DNA from: a virus
DNA length: 23,155 bases
Strand: one strand, 5' to 3'
IMG/VR virus record: IMGVR_UViG_3300037189_024144
Coordinates: 1-23,155 of that record
The position numbers and the translations under genes are program-made. The notes beneath the pieces are model-generated. The model searched no databases and was not told the origin of the DNA. It worked only from the letters and a program-made list of their open reading frames with translations. This document shows, piece by piece, positions 1 to 5,654 of the stretch (position 1 is the stretch's first letter; every line of letters starts with the position of its first letter).

Positions 1-164
1 CCACTTACATATACTGCTGCTCCTTGAACAAGCGTTTCACCCGCAACAAATGCTGCAGAACTAGGTAAAGATGTTACAACTCCCGCGCCATTTACTAAAT
101 AAACTTCCTGCGTACCGGAGTTAAAACTCGTGTACCTACGATTAAAAATAGAGCGATCAGTCAT
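1..164 (-). CDS. Fibre/decoration-like protein, 3' end off the window
   Basis: The reading frame opens with ATG at 164 on the minus strand and stays open to the window edge, so only about 54 N-terminal residues are visible. The start reads MTDRSIFNRRYTSF and then continues into small and hydrophobic residues with Val, Gly and Ser typical of beta-rich phage fibre or decoration proteins (for example GETLVQGAAVYVSG). It follows the 206-589 gene by 41 nt on the same strand and resembles it in style, so the two may be paralogous. A GAGGAG stretch lies upstream but about 17 nt from the ATG, too far for an ideal ribosome site. The function is an inference from composition and context. Confidence 0.6.
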   Translation of the reverse strand, partial: MTDRSIFNRRYTSFNSGTQEVYLVNGAGVVTSLPSSAAFVAGETLVQGAAVYVS

Positions 165-205
165 GCGCAGAAATCACGATTCTCCTCACTTAATAATAGC
201 CCAAT

Positions 206-589
206 TTACCTGTTAATGAAAACAGGTTGCTGTATCTCAATATGCACCCCGGAAGTGGATATGGCTGGTCCAAGTTCTGTCAAATACGCACCGGATAACG
301 TAGTGCCTGATAAAGCAGTATAAAACGCTGCATAATTCGCATAAAGTTGACCTGATGTTAAGGATAGGTAGGTTCGAGTTCCGGGATTTAAACCAGAAAA
401 TTGGGTGTATATAGAATCTTTATTTACTAGAACCAAGTCTGTTGCGGAAGCGGAGTTTAAAGCCACGCCGACACAAATGGATGAATCAAGCGCAACAGCG
501 GATGCTTTTGTTAAAAAACCTACAGAATCGACTCGAACCAAATCTCCTGCTGTAATCGAGGATTTTGCTCGGAAGGATACAAGAGACAC
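206..589 (-). CDS. Small beta-rich fibre/decoration-like virion protein (127 aa)
   Basis: This 127-residue protein starts at a GTG. It contains a segment, roughly residues 12-50 (SITAGDLVRVDSVGFLTKAS), that looks like the short beta-barrel 'AGD-V-x-V' repeats seen in phage decoration and fibre proteins. It has no signal peptide, membrane segment or enzyme motif. The protein is rich in Ser, Thr, Ala and Leu, and ends with a beta-like tail (HIEIQQPVFINR). Its neighbours are fibre-like genes on the same strand, which supports a structural role. A plus-strand frame inside it is a shadow. The exact role (fibre, fibre-associated or capsid decoration) cannot be decided from the sequence. Confidence 0.65.
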   Translation of the reverse strand: MSLVSFRAKSSITAGDLVRVDSVGFLTKASAVALDSSICVGVALNSASATDLVLVNKDSIYTQFSGLNPGTRTYLSLTSGQLYANYAAFYTALSGTTLSGAYLTELGPAISTSGVHIEIQQPVFINR

Positions 590-616
590 GTAAAAAATTG
601 CGGATTTACTTACAGT

Positions 617-739
617 TTACTTCCCTTGACCGCGAAGAAGTTTTTTTCCAGGCTTAGCTTTTGAATGCTTGCCTTGGCCTTGGGTCGTCCTTTTTGGTTT
701 TGAAACAATTGTCTTTGTTGAATCTTGATTTTTGGCCAT
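617..739 (-). CDS. Very small basic protein with GQGKHSK...RGQGK pattern (40 aa)
   Basis: Forty residues from ATG 739 to a TAA at 617-619: MAKNQDSTKT, then a Lys/Arg/Gly-rich body with TTQGQGKHSKAKPGKK and the end LLRGQGK. Tiny basic proteins with a QGQGK-HS-K ... RGQGK pattern recur in cyanophage genomes, usually without assigned function, so this is probably a real gene despite its size. It sits 28 nt after the fibre gene at 768-1577 and just before the 206-589 gene, on the same strand. There is no clear Shine-Dalgarno sequence. The composition suggests nucleic-acid binding, but no function is established. Confidence 0.6.
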   Translation of the reverse strand: MAKNQDSTKTIVSKPKRTTQGQGKHSKAKPGKKLLRGQGK

Positions 740-767
740 TTACAAAAGAACTAAAGAACCCTACGTA

Positions 768-1577
768 CTATATCGCAGTAGTCCATGTCGTGCCATCCCA
801 AATACGAAGATCAGGATTAACCGTGTCATACCACAAGCTGCCTAAGCTGTCTGGTGCAGGGGCAGCAGCACCATAAGCGGCGGTAGCATTACGCTGCGCT
901 TCATACCAACCACTGGATGTCGCATCATAAACAAACAAGGACCCGAGCAAAGTATTAAACCAAAGAGAACCATCTCGAACCGGGGCATTGAGTCCAGTTC
1001 CACTTGGCGGATACTGACTGATATTTGCCAAAGCTTCAGCGTTGGTTTGATACCAGTCTGGATAAGTTACACTGCCACCGCTGGCATAAACCAACAAACG
1101 ACCTTGGTTCGTATCAAACCACATATCCCCAACACCATAGGAACTACGAGGAGCTCCTGACACTGTTACAGATGCCCCTGCTTCGCCACTAATAATTACA
1201 GAGTTGCCACTATAAGAAACAGTAACATTACCCTCTCCAAGAACGTGCCCAGATACAGAGTTCTGAAACACATTGGGATAATTTACGTTAACTACAGAAG
1301 AGCCTCCACTGGGCGTAACATAAATACCTGAACCCCCAACTACGCCGGATACAATAACAACGGCATTAGCATACAGCCCACTAAGCGTAAAATTTAAATC
1401 TTCAATACACTGCACAATCCCTTCAAAGTTTGAAGCGTACCCAGATGGGTCAATCGTGAATGAGTTTGTGCCCACGCCAGATACCGTATAGAGACATTCT
1501 ACCAACGCAGAGACAATACCCTCGAAATTCGCGGTATGAAAAGCGTGACGACTAGGGTAATGCGGACACGCTGGCAT
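768..1577 (-). CDS. Tail fibre-like protein with internal repeats (269 aa)
   Basis: The 269-residue protein is built from repeats. Near the N-terminus, NFEGIV occurs at about residues 17-22 and again at 50-55, each followed by an acidic residue, Leu, Thr and SG. The middle is a Ser/Gly/Val beta-rich stretch (GGSGIYVTPSGG). The C-terminal half carries three copies of a module of the form G-x-(L/M)-W-(F/Y)-(D/N)-T followed by a hydrophobic strand and an aromatic W(Y) end (GDMWFDT, GSLWFNT, GSLWYDT); the last ends the protein as WDGTTWTTAI. Such modules are common in phage fibre and appendage proteins. AGGA lies upstream of the ATG. A related module occurs in the fibre at 8562-9188. Receptor binding is an inference. 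Confidence 0.75.
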   Translation of the reverse strand: MPACPHYPSRHAFHTANFEGIVSALVECLYTVSGVGTNSFTIDPSGYASNFEGIVQCIEDLNFTLSGLYANAVVIVSGVVGGSGIYVTPSGGSSVVNVNYPNVFQNSVSGHVLGEGNVTVSYSGNSVIISGEAGASVTVSGAPRSSYGVGDMWFDTNQGRLLVYASGGSVTYPDWYQTNAEALANISQYPPSGTGLNAPVRDGSLWFNTLLGSLFVYDATSSGWYEAQRNATAAYGAAAPAPDSLGSLWYDTVNPDLRIWDGTTWTTAI

Positions 1578-1630
1578 ATTGTGTGATCCTAAAAAGTCTC
1601 CTCCCTACAGTTTAGCTAAATTTCAGTATT

Positions 1631-1801
1631 TTAGAGCCTACCAATATTTGAACGTTTTGTCCTTTTTGGATGTTGGTAGCTATCTTCCGCCAATTTCCAT
1701 GCAGGGACATTTAAAACCGCAGCCCGTTTTCGACACTCGCTCCAAAAAGCAGCGTCAGGATCATCCAGTTCCTTAAGAGTTGCAGGGAGCTCTACAGCCA
1801 T
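1631..1801 (-). CDS. Small protein of unknown function (56 aa)
   Basis: This short frame starts at ATG 1801 with an AGAGG ribosome site six bases upstream and stops at 1631-1633. The protein begins MAVELPATLKELDDPDAAFW, continues with mixed charged and aromatic residues, and ends with a basic stretch (QHPKRTKRSNIGRL). The good ribosome site, sensible composition and position as first gene of the minus-strand fibre cluster support it. It is followed by the fibre gene starting at 1577 and preceded by a candidate promoter at 1832-1861. I recognise no family. Confidence 0.6.
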   Translation of the reverse strand: MAVELPATLKELDDPDAAFWSECRKRAAVLNVPAWKLAEDSYQHPKRTKRSNIGRL

Positions 1802-1831
1802 TGGTGCCTCTAGAGATATGAGGATACCTGT

Positions 1832-1861
1832 ATGTTATCACAAACTTTAAGATTGTGCCAA
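1832..1861 (-). promoter_or_regulatory. Candidate sigma70-like promoter for the fibre cluster
   Basis: On the minus strand TTGGCA (1856-1861) and TAACAT (1832-1837) are separated by 18 nt, matching five of six and four of six consensus bases. Transcription from here would start about 25 nt before ATG 1801, which has its own ribosome site. The call rests on motif match and position only. Confidence 0.35.
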
Positions 1862-2107
1862 GAGTTGACTCATGACGCCCACGTTGTTCACTAACATCGT
1901 TTTATTCGCGATTTCCAACAACTACTGCGTTGTGAATCGAGATTTACCGTAATTTGCACCTTGTCTGCAAATTTTAACTTTATTAAAAAAAACGTATTAG
2001 TATTACTATAAGGCAACTATTAAATGCGCTAAATAAAACCCGAACTGGGTCTCAGTAATATAGCTAAGTGAGTTCGAGTGCAGTTTCTGGGCAAAACTCT
2101 AAAAAGG

Positions 2108-2122
2108 AATAGAAATTCTATT
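2108..2122. promoter_or_regulatory. 15-bp inverted repeat, possible operator
   Basis: AATAGAA, one central A, then TTCTATT form a perfect seven-base-arm inverted repeat, flanked on both sides by AAGG/AAAGG. It ends 16 nt before the GTG start at 2139, so a bound dimer would cover the leader of the first plus-strand gene. It could also be chance in A/T-rich DNA. Confidence 0.3.
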
Positions 2123-2138
2123 TAAAGGCAAGCTGGTC

Positions 2139-2873
2139 GTGCTATTCTCGTATGACAATCAAATCACATCACACCACTTTATGACACAACAGGCTCTAGT
2201 CTCAGTCTTTGGCTTACTAGACCCGCAGGTTTTAGGCCCTAAAATCGACGCGCCAGTCTTATCTCAATACACTTTAGACTCATTTTACGTCACAGAACAC
2301 ACAGATCGTATTGTCTGTACTTGTAAATGCCTTAGATCGGAGCCCGTTGAAATAAACAAAGTTGATCTAGACAAAATCTATAGAATCAATGGCACGTATG
2401 CTTGTAATATTTGTTTACGCGAGTGGCGCACTGCTCGGACAACCGCTGAAAAACTAATAGTCTGGTTGCGGCAAAACAAGTTCGAAATGCAAAAAGATAA
2501 ACACCTGTACCTGTCCAACCAAATATTTAGATTATACGATCCCGATAAAAAACAAATGGATCGGCCACGGCGTTTTGTATATAAAACGTACTATGGCGCT
2601 GAGCTAACTTCAGAGGACAACATACTAACTAAATGCGGAGATCCGCTTTGCGTAAATCCCCTTCATTTGATGGCGGCAGCCAGTCCCGCCACTAAGATAA
2701 CACCAGAAATCATCCAGGATGTGTCTCATTGGACTCAGAAGAAAACACCGAACAAAACGATGCAGGAACTTATAGAGCTCAAGTACAAAAAATCAATTTC
2801 TTTACGCTCTCTCATAAACATAAAAAACTCGTTGCGTGTATCAACCACAACCGACAGCTTTTGTACGTGCTAG
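2139..2873 (+). CDS. His-Me/HNH endonuclease-like zinc protein (244 aa)
   Basis: The frame starts at GTG 2139 (AAAGG 10 nt upstream); a later ATG is at 2181. Two parts stand out. Residues 60-92 carry CTCKC and CNIC, a likely zinc ribbon. Residues 144-180 resemble the zinc-binding core of HNH/His-Me finger homing endonucleases: RRFVYKTYYG, then C166-GDPL-C171-VNPL-H176-L. In that family a catalytic His usually lies two residues before the first Cys (H-x-C); here it is Thr164, so cleavage activity is doubtful. Residues 187-228 (ITPEIIQDV ... SLRSLINI) look like a helical DNA-binding tail. The frame overlaps the next ORF by 145 nt, and an A AAA AAC heptamer in frame at 2822-2828 could shift ribosomes into it. 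It may be a DNA-binding regulator rather than a nuclease. Confidence 0.7.
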   Translation: MLFSYDNQITSHHFMTQQALVSVFGLLDPQVLGPKIDAPVLSQYTLDSFYVTEHTDRIVCTCKCLRSEPVEINKVDLDKIYRINGTYACNICLREWRTARTTAEKLIVWLRQNKFEMQKDKHLYLSNQIFRLYDPDKKQMDRPRRFVYKTYYGAELTSEDNILTKCGDPLCVNPLHLMAAASPATKITPEIIQDVSHWTQKKTPNKTMQELIELKYKKSISLRSLINIKNSLRVSTTTDSFCTC

Positions 2874-3064
2874 TATCGCAAGGACCTCTACCAGCAACAC
2901 AGCTTGGGGAATTTTTAGGGTGGTCAAAACACAGGATTGCCCGTCAACTCAAACAACTACATCTTTTTGAACTTATCAAAAAAACAAAGTTTGAATCTCA
3001 TGTCTTATACGCTGTCAACGGTCACCACCTCCATCTCATTCAAGGACTTCTAGAAAATGATTAA
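2729..3064 (+). CDS. Winged-helix ORF, possibly expressed by -1 frameshift
   Basis: The 111-residue frame has no ATG; its first possible start is TTG 2729 inside the upstream gene, with AGGA nine bases before it. The clear domain is residues 43-100, a winged helix-turn-helix of the MarR/ArsR kind: LLYVLVSQGPLPATQLG, then EFLGWSKHRIARQLKQL (recognition helix) and a strand-rich wing near FESHVLYAV. The N-terminal part (NTEQNDAGTYRAQ) does not look like a natural protein start. A canonical slippery heptamer at 2822-2828 in the upstream gene shifts exactly into this frame just ahead of the domain, so the product may exist only as a fusion. The last eight bases overlap the next gene's start. Confidence 0.6.
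   Translation: MDSEENTEQNDAGTYRAQVQKINFFTLSHKHKKLVACINHNRQLLYVLVSQGPLPATQLGEFLGWSKHRIARQLKQLHLFELIKKTKFESHVLYAVNGHHLHLIQGLLEND
2822..2828 (+). promoter_or_regulatory. Candidate -1 ribosomal frameshift heptamer (A AAA AAC)
   Basis: In the frame of the 2139 gene the codons read ATA AAA AAC, giving the textbook X XXY YYZ form. Slipping back one base gives AAA AAA CTC and enters the winged-helix frame at KKLVACIN. The zero frame stops only 15 codons later, at 2871-2873. No strong downstream hairpin or upstream internal Shine-Dalgarno is obvious by eye. Confidence 0.4.
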
Positions 3065-3476
3065 TCTACAAGAACCCAAAAAAACTCTTTGGGATCCTAA
3101 ATATATGATCGATAATTTACCTCCTTGGTTATACACAGATAATGAAGAACCTACATCGTTAGTTGAATGCGAAGCGAAAGTTAAATCTTTAGAATTTACA
3201 CTGCAAGACATTGATCTTCAAATTCAAATACGAGAGCTAGAACTCAAAACAGGCAGTAGCCGTTACGGATCCTCATTTGAGTTTGAAAAGTGGCAAGCGC
3301 AAGCACTGAAAGCCAAACAAACGCATTTGTATCTACTTAATGCGTACACTTACTGGTTTTTACTTAATAAAGAGCCCTCCTCTGAAACAGGAGAATATAA
3401 AAATTTTAAAAAATTAATTCGAATTTTGATTGAAGATCCCACGGACATCGTTGAACAATTGACAAAACTACTGTAA
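3057..3476 (+). CDS. Hypothetical protein with coiled-coil segment (139 aa)
   Basis: The start ATG overlaps the stop of the winged-helix ORF (eight shared bases), with AAGGA about nine bases upstream, which suggests coupled translation. Residues 1-30 are Pro/Trp-rich (DPKYMIDNLPPWLYTDNEEP). Residues 33-65 form a likely coiled coil (SLVECEAKVKSLEFTLQDID, then alternating Leu/Ile/Glu), and the rest is helical with aromatic residues (AYTYWFLLNKEP). No signal peptide, membrane helix or catalytic motif is visible, and I recognise no family. It lies in the plus-strand cassette of DNA-binding proteins, so an early or regulatory role is plausible but unproven. Confidence 0.7.
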   Translation: MINLQEPKKTLWDPKYMIDNLPPWLYTDNEEPTSLVECEAKVKSLEFTLQDIDLQIQIRELELKTGSSRYGSSFEFEKWQAQALKAKQTHLYLLNAYTYWFLLNKEPSSETGEYKNFKKLIRILIEDPTDIVEQLTKLL

Positions 3477-3512
3477 ACTCTACGTGCGTTGCTCGGCAAG
3501 AAGGGTCCGGCA

Positions 3513-3586
3513 TCGTTATTGGGAGGTGCTAGATTTTTTCATCCTTTCCGTCTAGCGGTAAGTGCTCGTTATTGCCAGGCGCCTGG
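3513..3586. promoter_or_regulatory. Direct repeats and 12-bp palindrome before the HTH gene
   Basis: TCGTTATTG occurs at 3513-3521 and again at 3566-3574. Similarity continues past each copy (GGAGGTGCTAG versus CCAGGCGCCTGG), giving about 15 of 20 matching positions. The second copy runs into the perfect palindrome CCAGGCGCCTGG at 3575-3586. The region is clearly richer in G and C than its surroundings and has no convincing gene, so it may be an operator or promoter region for the gene at 3632. Confidence 0.35.
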
Positions 3587-3631
3587 TGACTACGCGGCCT
3601 CCTCATTTTTTTAACTTCTACAAAACTTACC

Positions 3632-3934
3632 ATGAACTTAAAAGAACTTATCGAATGCTTACGCAGCATTGACACCTCATTACAAGTCATTGCAAGCACC
3701 CATTCAGGGAACATAACTACAGCATTTGTAAACAAAAAAACAATGGCTGCGCGGATGAGCGTCCCTCCCGTAACCATAGATAAATTAATCCATCAGGGTC
3801 TTGTCTCTGGTGGGGCTTCTGGGTTGGTCGAAGGAAAACACTATTGCAAAATCGACCCTACGGAAAACAACACCAACAATTTTTTGTTTGATGCTGTTAA
3901 AGTAATGGCAGACGCATGGAACTCTTTCCAGTAA
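3632..3934 (+). CDS. Small HTH-like DNA-binding protein (100 aa)
   Basis: Residues 35-57 (NKKTMAARMSVPPVTIDKL) read as a helix-turn-helix of the MerR/excisionase (HTH_17) kind. It is followed by a loop and wing with the GLVEGKHYCKI pattern often found in phage and cyanobacterial DNA-binding proteins. The C-terminus is a helix rich in Phe, Ala and Val (FLFDAVKVMADAW). No ribosome site is evident, and the ATG is the first in frame. It lies behind a 155-nt gap holding repeats that could be its binding site, and one base before the next gene. A role as transcription regulator or recombination accessory factor is inferred from the fold only; there is no integrase in view. Confidence 0.6.
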   Translation: MNLKELIECLRSIDTSLQVIASTHSGNITTAFVNKKTMAARMSVPPVTIDKLIHQGLVSGGASGLVEGKHYCKIDPTENNTNNFLFDAVKVMADAWNSFQ

Positions 3935-3935
3935 A

Positions 3936-4358
3936 ATGTTCAAATTTCTATCTAACCGGACTAAAAAATTCGCCTCTACCTTGTTTGGCAAAAGCGAATT
4001 TCAGAATCGTATGGCATTGAATACAGTTAAATTAATTTTAAACGACATCGATGTCCTCTATAAAGAATATCGCACCCACGCTGGACCAGGCGTTTTATTT
4101 TTTAACCCAGAATCCCCCAATAAAAGCTCTTATTTAAACGTTAAGCAAATCAAAGAAGACTTATCTAGGGCTGAAGAATTTTGCGATGAAGGGACTGCAT
4201 CCTTTTTAAAAAAAGTGATTTCTATGGCAGAACGCACCAAGTTAAAAGATCCTGTTGTTGTTATGGTCGAACCAGCACGACTCAGCGTTCATGTTTTGAA
4301 TATTGAGGAGTCGACAAAACAACTAGAGGAATTAGCGAGTGCCGTTGGCAAATGTTGA
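3936..4358 (+). CDS. Hypothetical protein (140 aa)
   Basis: The ATG lies one base after the stop of the previous gene, so translation is probably coupled. The N-terminus is basic and aromatic (MFKFLSNRTKKFASTLFGK). The middle has alternating helices and strands (VKLILNDIDVLYKEYR, AGPGVLFFNPESP), and the end has a beta-strand pair with an acidic helix (VVVMVEPARLSVHVLNIEES). There is no predicted membrane helix, Cys pattern or nucleotide-binding loop, and I recognise no family. It overlaps the methyltransferase-like gene by 20 nt, which places it in the same operon. Confidence 0.65.
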   Translation: MFKFLSNRTKKFASTLFGKSEFQNRMALNTVKLILNDIDVLYKEYRTHAGPGVLFFNPESPNKSSYLNVKQIKEDLSRAEEFCDEGTASFLKKVISMAERTKLKDPVVVMVEPARLSVHVLNIEESTKQLEELASAVGKC

Positions 4359-4917
4359 TTTTGTTTCTCCACCAGAAGTAATCGGAACAGTAACGTCTTT
4401 TTTTGGAGGGGAAATCGGATTAGATCCGTGTTCAAGCGAATTTGCAAACACTATGGTTTGTGCAAATCGCTATTTTTCATGGGAACAAAACGGGTTAAAA
4501 CAAAAGTGGAAATCAAAAAATGTTTATGTATACCCACCCAGAGATTTTTTGACCCCTATAGAGCAACCGCCAGACAGTGTGTTGTTTCGTAAAAAACGAA
4601 GGTTCACAAAATCTGCACAACGAATTTGGTTAGAAGAATGTGTGAGGCGTTATCAAAGAAACGAATTTGATGAGGCGATAGTTTTTTTAACGTCTACCGA
4701 AGTTGCGCTTCTGGTGACTCAAAAGTTAAACATAGATTTTCCCCTTTGTATTTTAAAAGAAAGACCCGAGCTTTATTTAGATGAGCCTGGTTTGCCAAAG
4801 TTAGGGCCTACCAAATGTTTTGGTTTTATCTTGTATTTACCTAAACTTATAAATCCGCAGAAAGCCGTGTTTGAGTTTCGGGAGATGTTTAGTAATATTG
4901 GACGTGTGTATTGTTAA
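4339..4917 (+). CDS. Phage Dam-like DNA N6-adenine methyltransferase homologue (192 aa)
   Basis: Residues 7-58 follow the phage-type Dam family (DNA N-6-adenine-methyltransferase): DFVSPPEVI, then GLDPCSSEFAN (residues 27-37; the family's LDP(A/C) motif near the S-adenosylmethionine site), then NRYFSWEQNGLKQKW. The catalytic motif of the family, NPPY, should come next; here it reads VYPPRDF at residues 64-70, so Asn and Tyr are both replaced. The later (E/D)AIVFLTSTEVALL and GFILYLP strands fit the fold. The start is GTG 4339, supported by AGAGGA eight bases upstream and a 20-nt overlap with the preceding gene. The protein could protect DNA, modify an unusual substrate, or be an inactive binder. 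The 3' end overlaps a convergent minus-strand gene. Confidence 0.7.
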   Translation: MPLANVDFVSPPEVIGTVTSFFGGEIGLDPCSSEFANTMVCANRYFSWEQNGLKQKWKSKNVYVYPPRDFLTPIEQPPDSVLFRKKRRFTKSAQRIWLEECVRRYQRNEFDEAIVFLTSTEVALLVTQKLNIDFPLCILKERPELYLDEPGLPKLGPTKCFGFILYLPKLINPQKAVFEFREMFSNIGRVYC

Positions 4918-5185
4918 GGGATTCTTTAGTGGCGTAATTGTCGTCAGGTCCGAAACCGTCGCCCACACCAAAGCCCACGCCGACAGGAGACGATTTCATT
5001 TTTTTACGAGTTCTCTCTTTTGCTAACCTGGATCCTCGTTCCTTTAAACTTTCCCCCCATATCTCTCCCGCTAATCGAATAGTTCTGATTCCCCTGTATT
5101 TATAATCGTGCTTTGCCTCTGGGGCGTGTGAATGAAACTCTACCCTGCGCTCATGTAACGAGGGCCTTATTTCATAATCAGACAT
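4889..5185 (-). CDS. Basic hypothetical protein (98 aa)
   Basis: Starts at ATG 5185 inside the last bases of the 5178-5606 gene (eight-base overlap), so translation is probably coupled, which is the main support for it. The protein has a His-rich N-terminal part (HERRVEFHSHAPEAKH), then a basic helix (IRLAGEIWGESLKERGSRLA, KERTRKKMKSS) and a Gly-rich tail. The short string RLAGEI also begins the unrelated small protein at 7366-7635. Its 3' end overlaps the convergent methyltransferase-like gene by 29 nt. I recognise no family; being last in the lysin gene block suggests a virion or lysis-linked role at most. Confidence 0.55.
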   Translation of the reverse strand: MSDYEIRPSLHERRVEFHSHAPEAKHDYKYRGIRTIRLAGEIWGESLKERGSRLAKERTRKKMKSSPVGVGFGVGDGFGPDDNYATKESLNNTHVQYY

Positions 5186-5606
5186 TGTAGGTATACAAAT
5201 TTCTCATAGAATCCGTATCCGCTTTCAAGTATTGTCCAGGAACCTTACCAGTGGCATAAGCCATAAAATTAGGATCGTTCAGATTACTGAGTCCTCGTAA
5301 ATCTTTCAATCGATTTACATAAGTTTCATACTGAGGAGTTAAGTCTGGTTTAAACTCATCTAATTGAGTTTCATACTTAGTTGTTAAACCGGGGATCACT
5401 GTAGAGAACATTTTTTTATATTCTTCTATTGCGCCAGGAGCTGTGATTCCTGTTAAACCTTTTATGTTTGCAATAGATTCTTGAGCTCGACCATAAGCTT
5501 CTTGAGCTGCTTGGTTTGCAGCATCTGTAGCTTGTCTTTGAGCATTGGCAGTATTCTGAGCAGAAATAATAGCTGCGTACATTGCAGCAGAACTGTTTTT
5601 AGCCAT
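5178..5606 (-). CDS. Ala/Gln-rich helical virion-associated protein (142 aa)
   Basis: The first 50 residues are an almost continuous Ala/Gln/Asn-rich helix (MYAAIISAQNTANAQRQATD), typical of internal or tail-associated phage proteins. The second half has GLTGITAPGAIEEYKKMF and a Tyr/Leu-rich helical region (YETYVNRLKDLRGLSNLN) that ends with YNV. ATG 5606 has GGAAAG about six bases upstream. It follows the two-domain lysin with 48 nt between and shares its strand. There is no signal peptide or enzyme motif. A structural role, possibly as an internal or injected protein, is inferred from composition and location. Confidence 0.65.
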   Translation of the reverse strand: MAKNSSAAMYAAIISAQNTANAQRQATDAANQAAQEAYGRAQESIANIKGLTGITAPGAIEEYKKMFSTVIPGLTTKYETQLDEFKPDLTPQYETYVNRLKDLRGLSNLNDPNFMAYATGKVPGQYLKADTDSMRNLYTYNV

Positions 5607-5654
5607 GAATCTTTCCGTTAAAAACCCTACTGTTATTCTACAAGCTTTTTTAAA

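Larger units (their letters stand above)
1802..2138. other. Divergent intergenic region (337 nt)
   Basis: No convincing gene lies here on either strand. The region separates the minus-strand fibre cluster from the plus-strand cassette starting at 2139 and so should hold both promoters. A candidate minus-strand promoter is at 1832-1861. For the plus strand a weak candidate is TTGTCT (1961-1966), a 17-nt spacer, then TAAAAA (1984-1989), inside an A/T-rich tract that runs to about 2035. A CTAAATA motif, resembling the late-promoter -10 of T4-like cyanophages, is present near 2030-2037. An inverted repeat is at 2108-2122. Confidence 0.5.

Noticed and set aside
1579-1776. Plus-strand 65-residue frame
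   Set aside because: It is antisense to the better-supported small minus-strand gene at 1631-1801, which has a good ribosome site and promoter.
2063-2100. AGTTCGAGTG, resembling a tRNA T-loop
   Set aside because: The bases on either side do not form a T-stem or an acceptor stem, and no anticodon arm is found; it is probably chance, although a remnant attachment site cannot be fully ruled out.
3529-3777. Minus-strand 82-residue frame
   Set aside because: It runs opposite to the HTH gene at 3632 and the repeat-bearing gap, with no coding-like composition.
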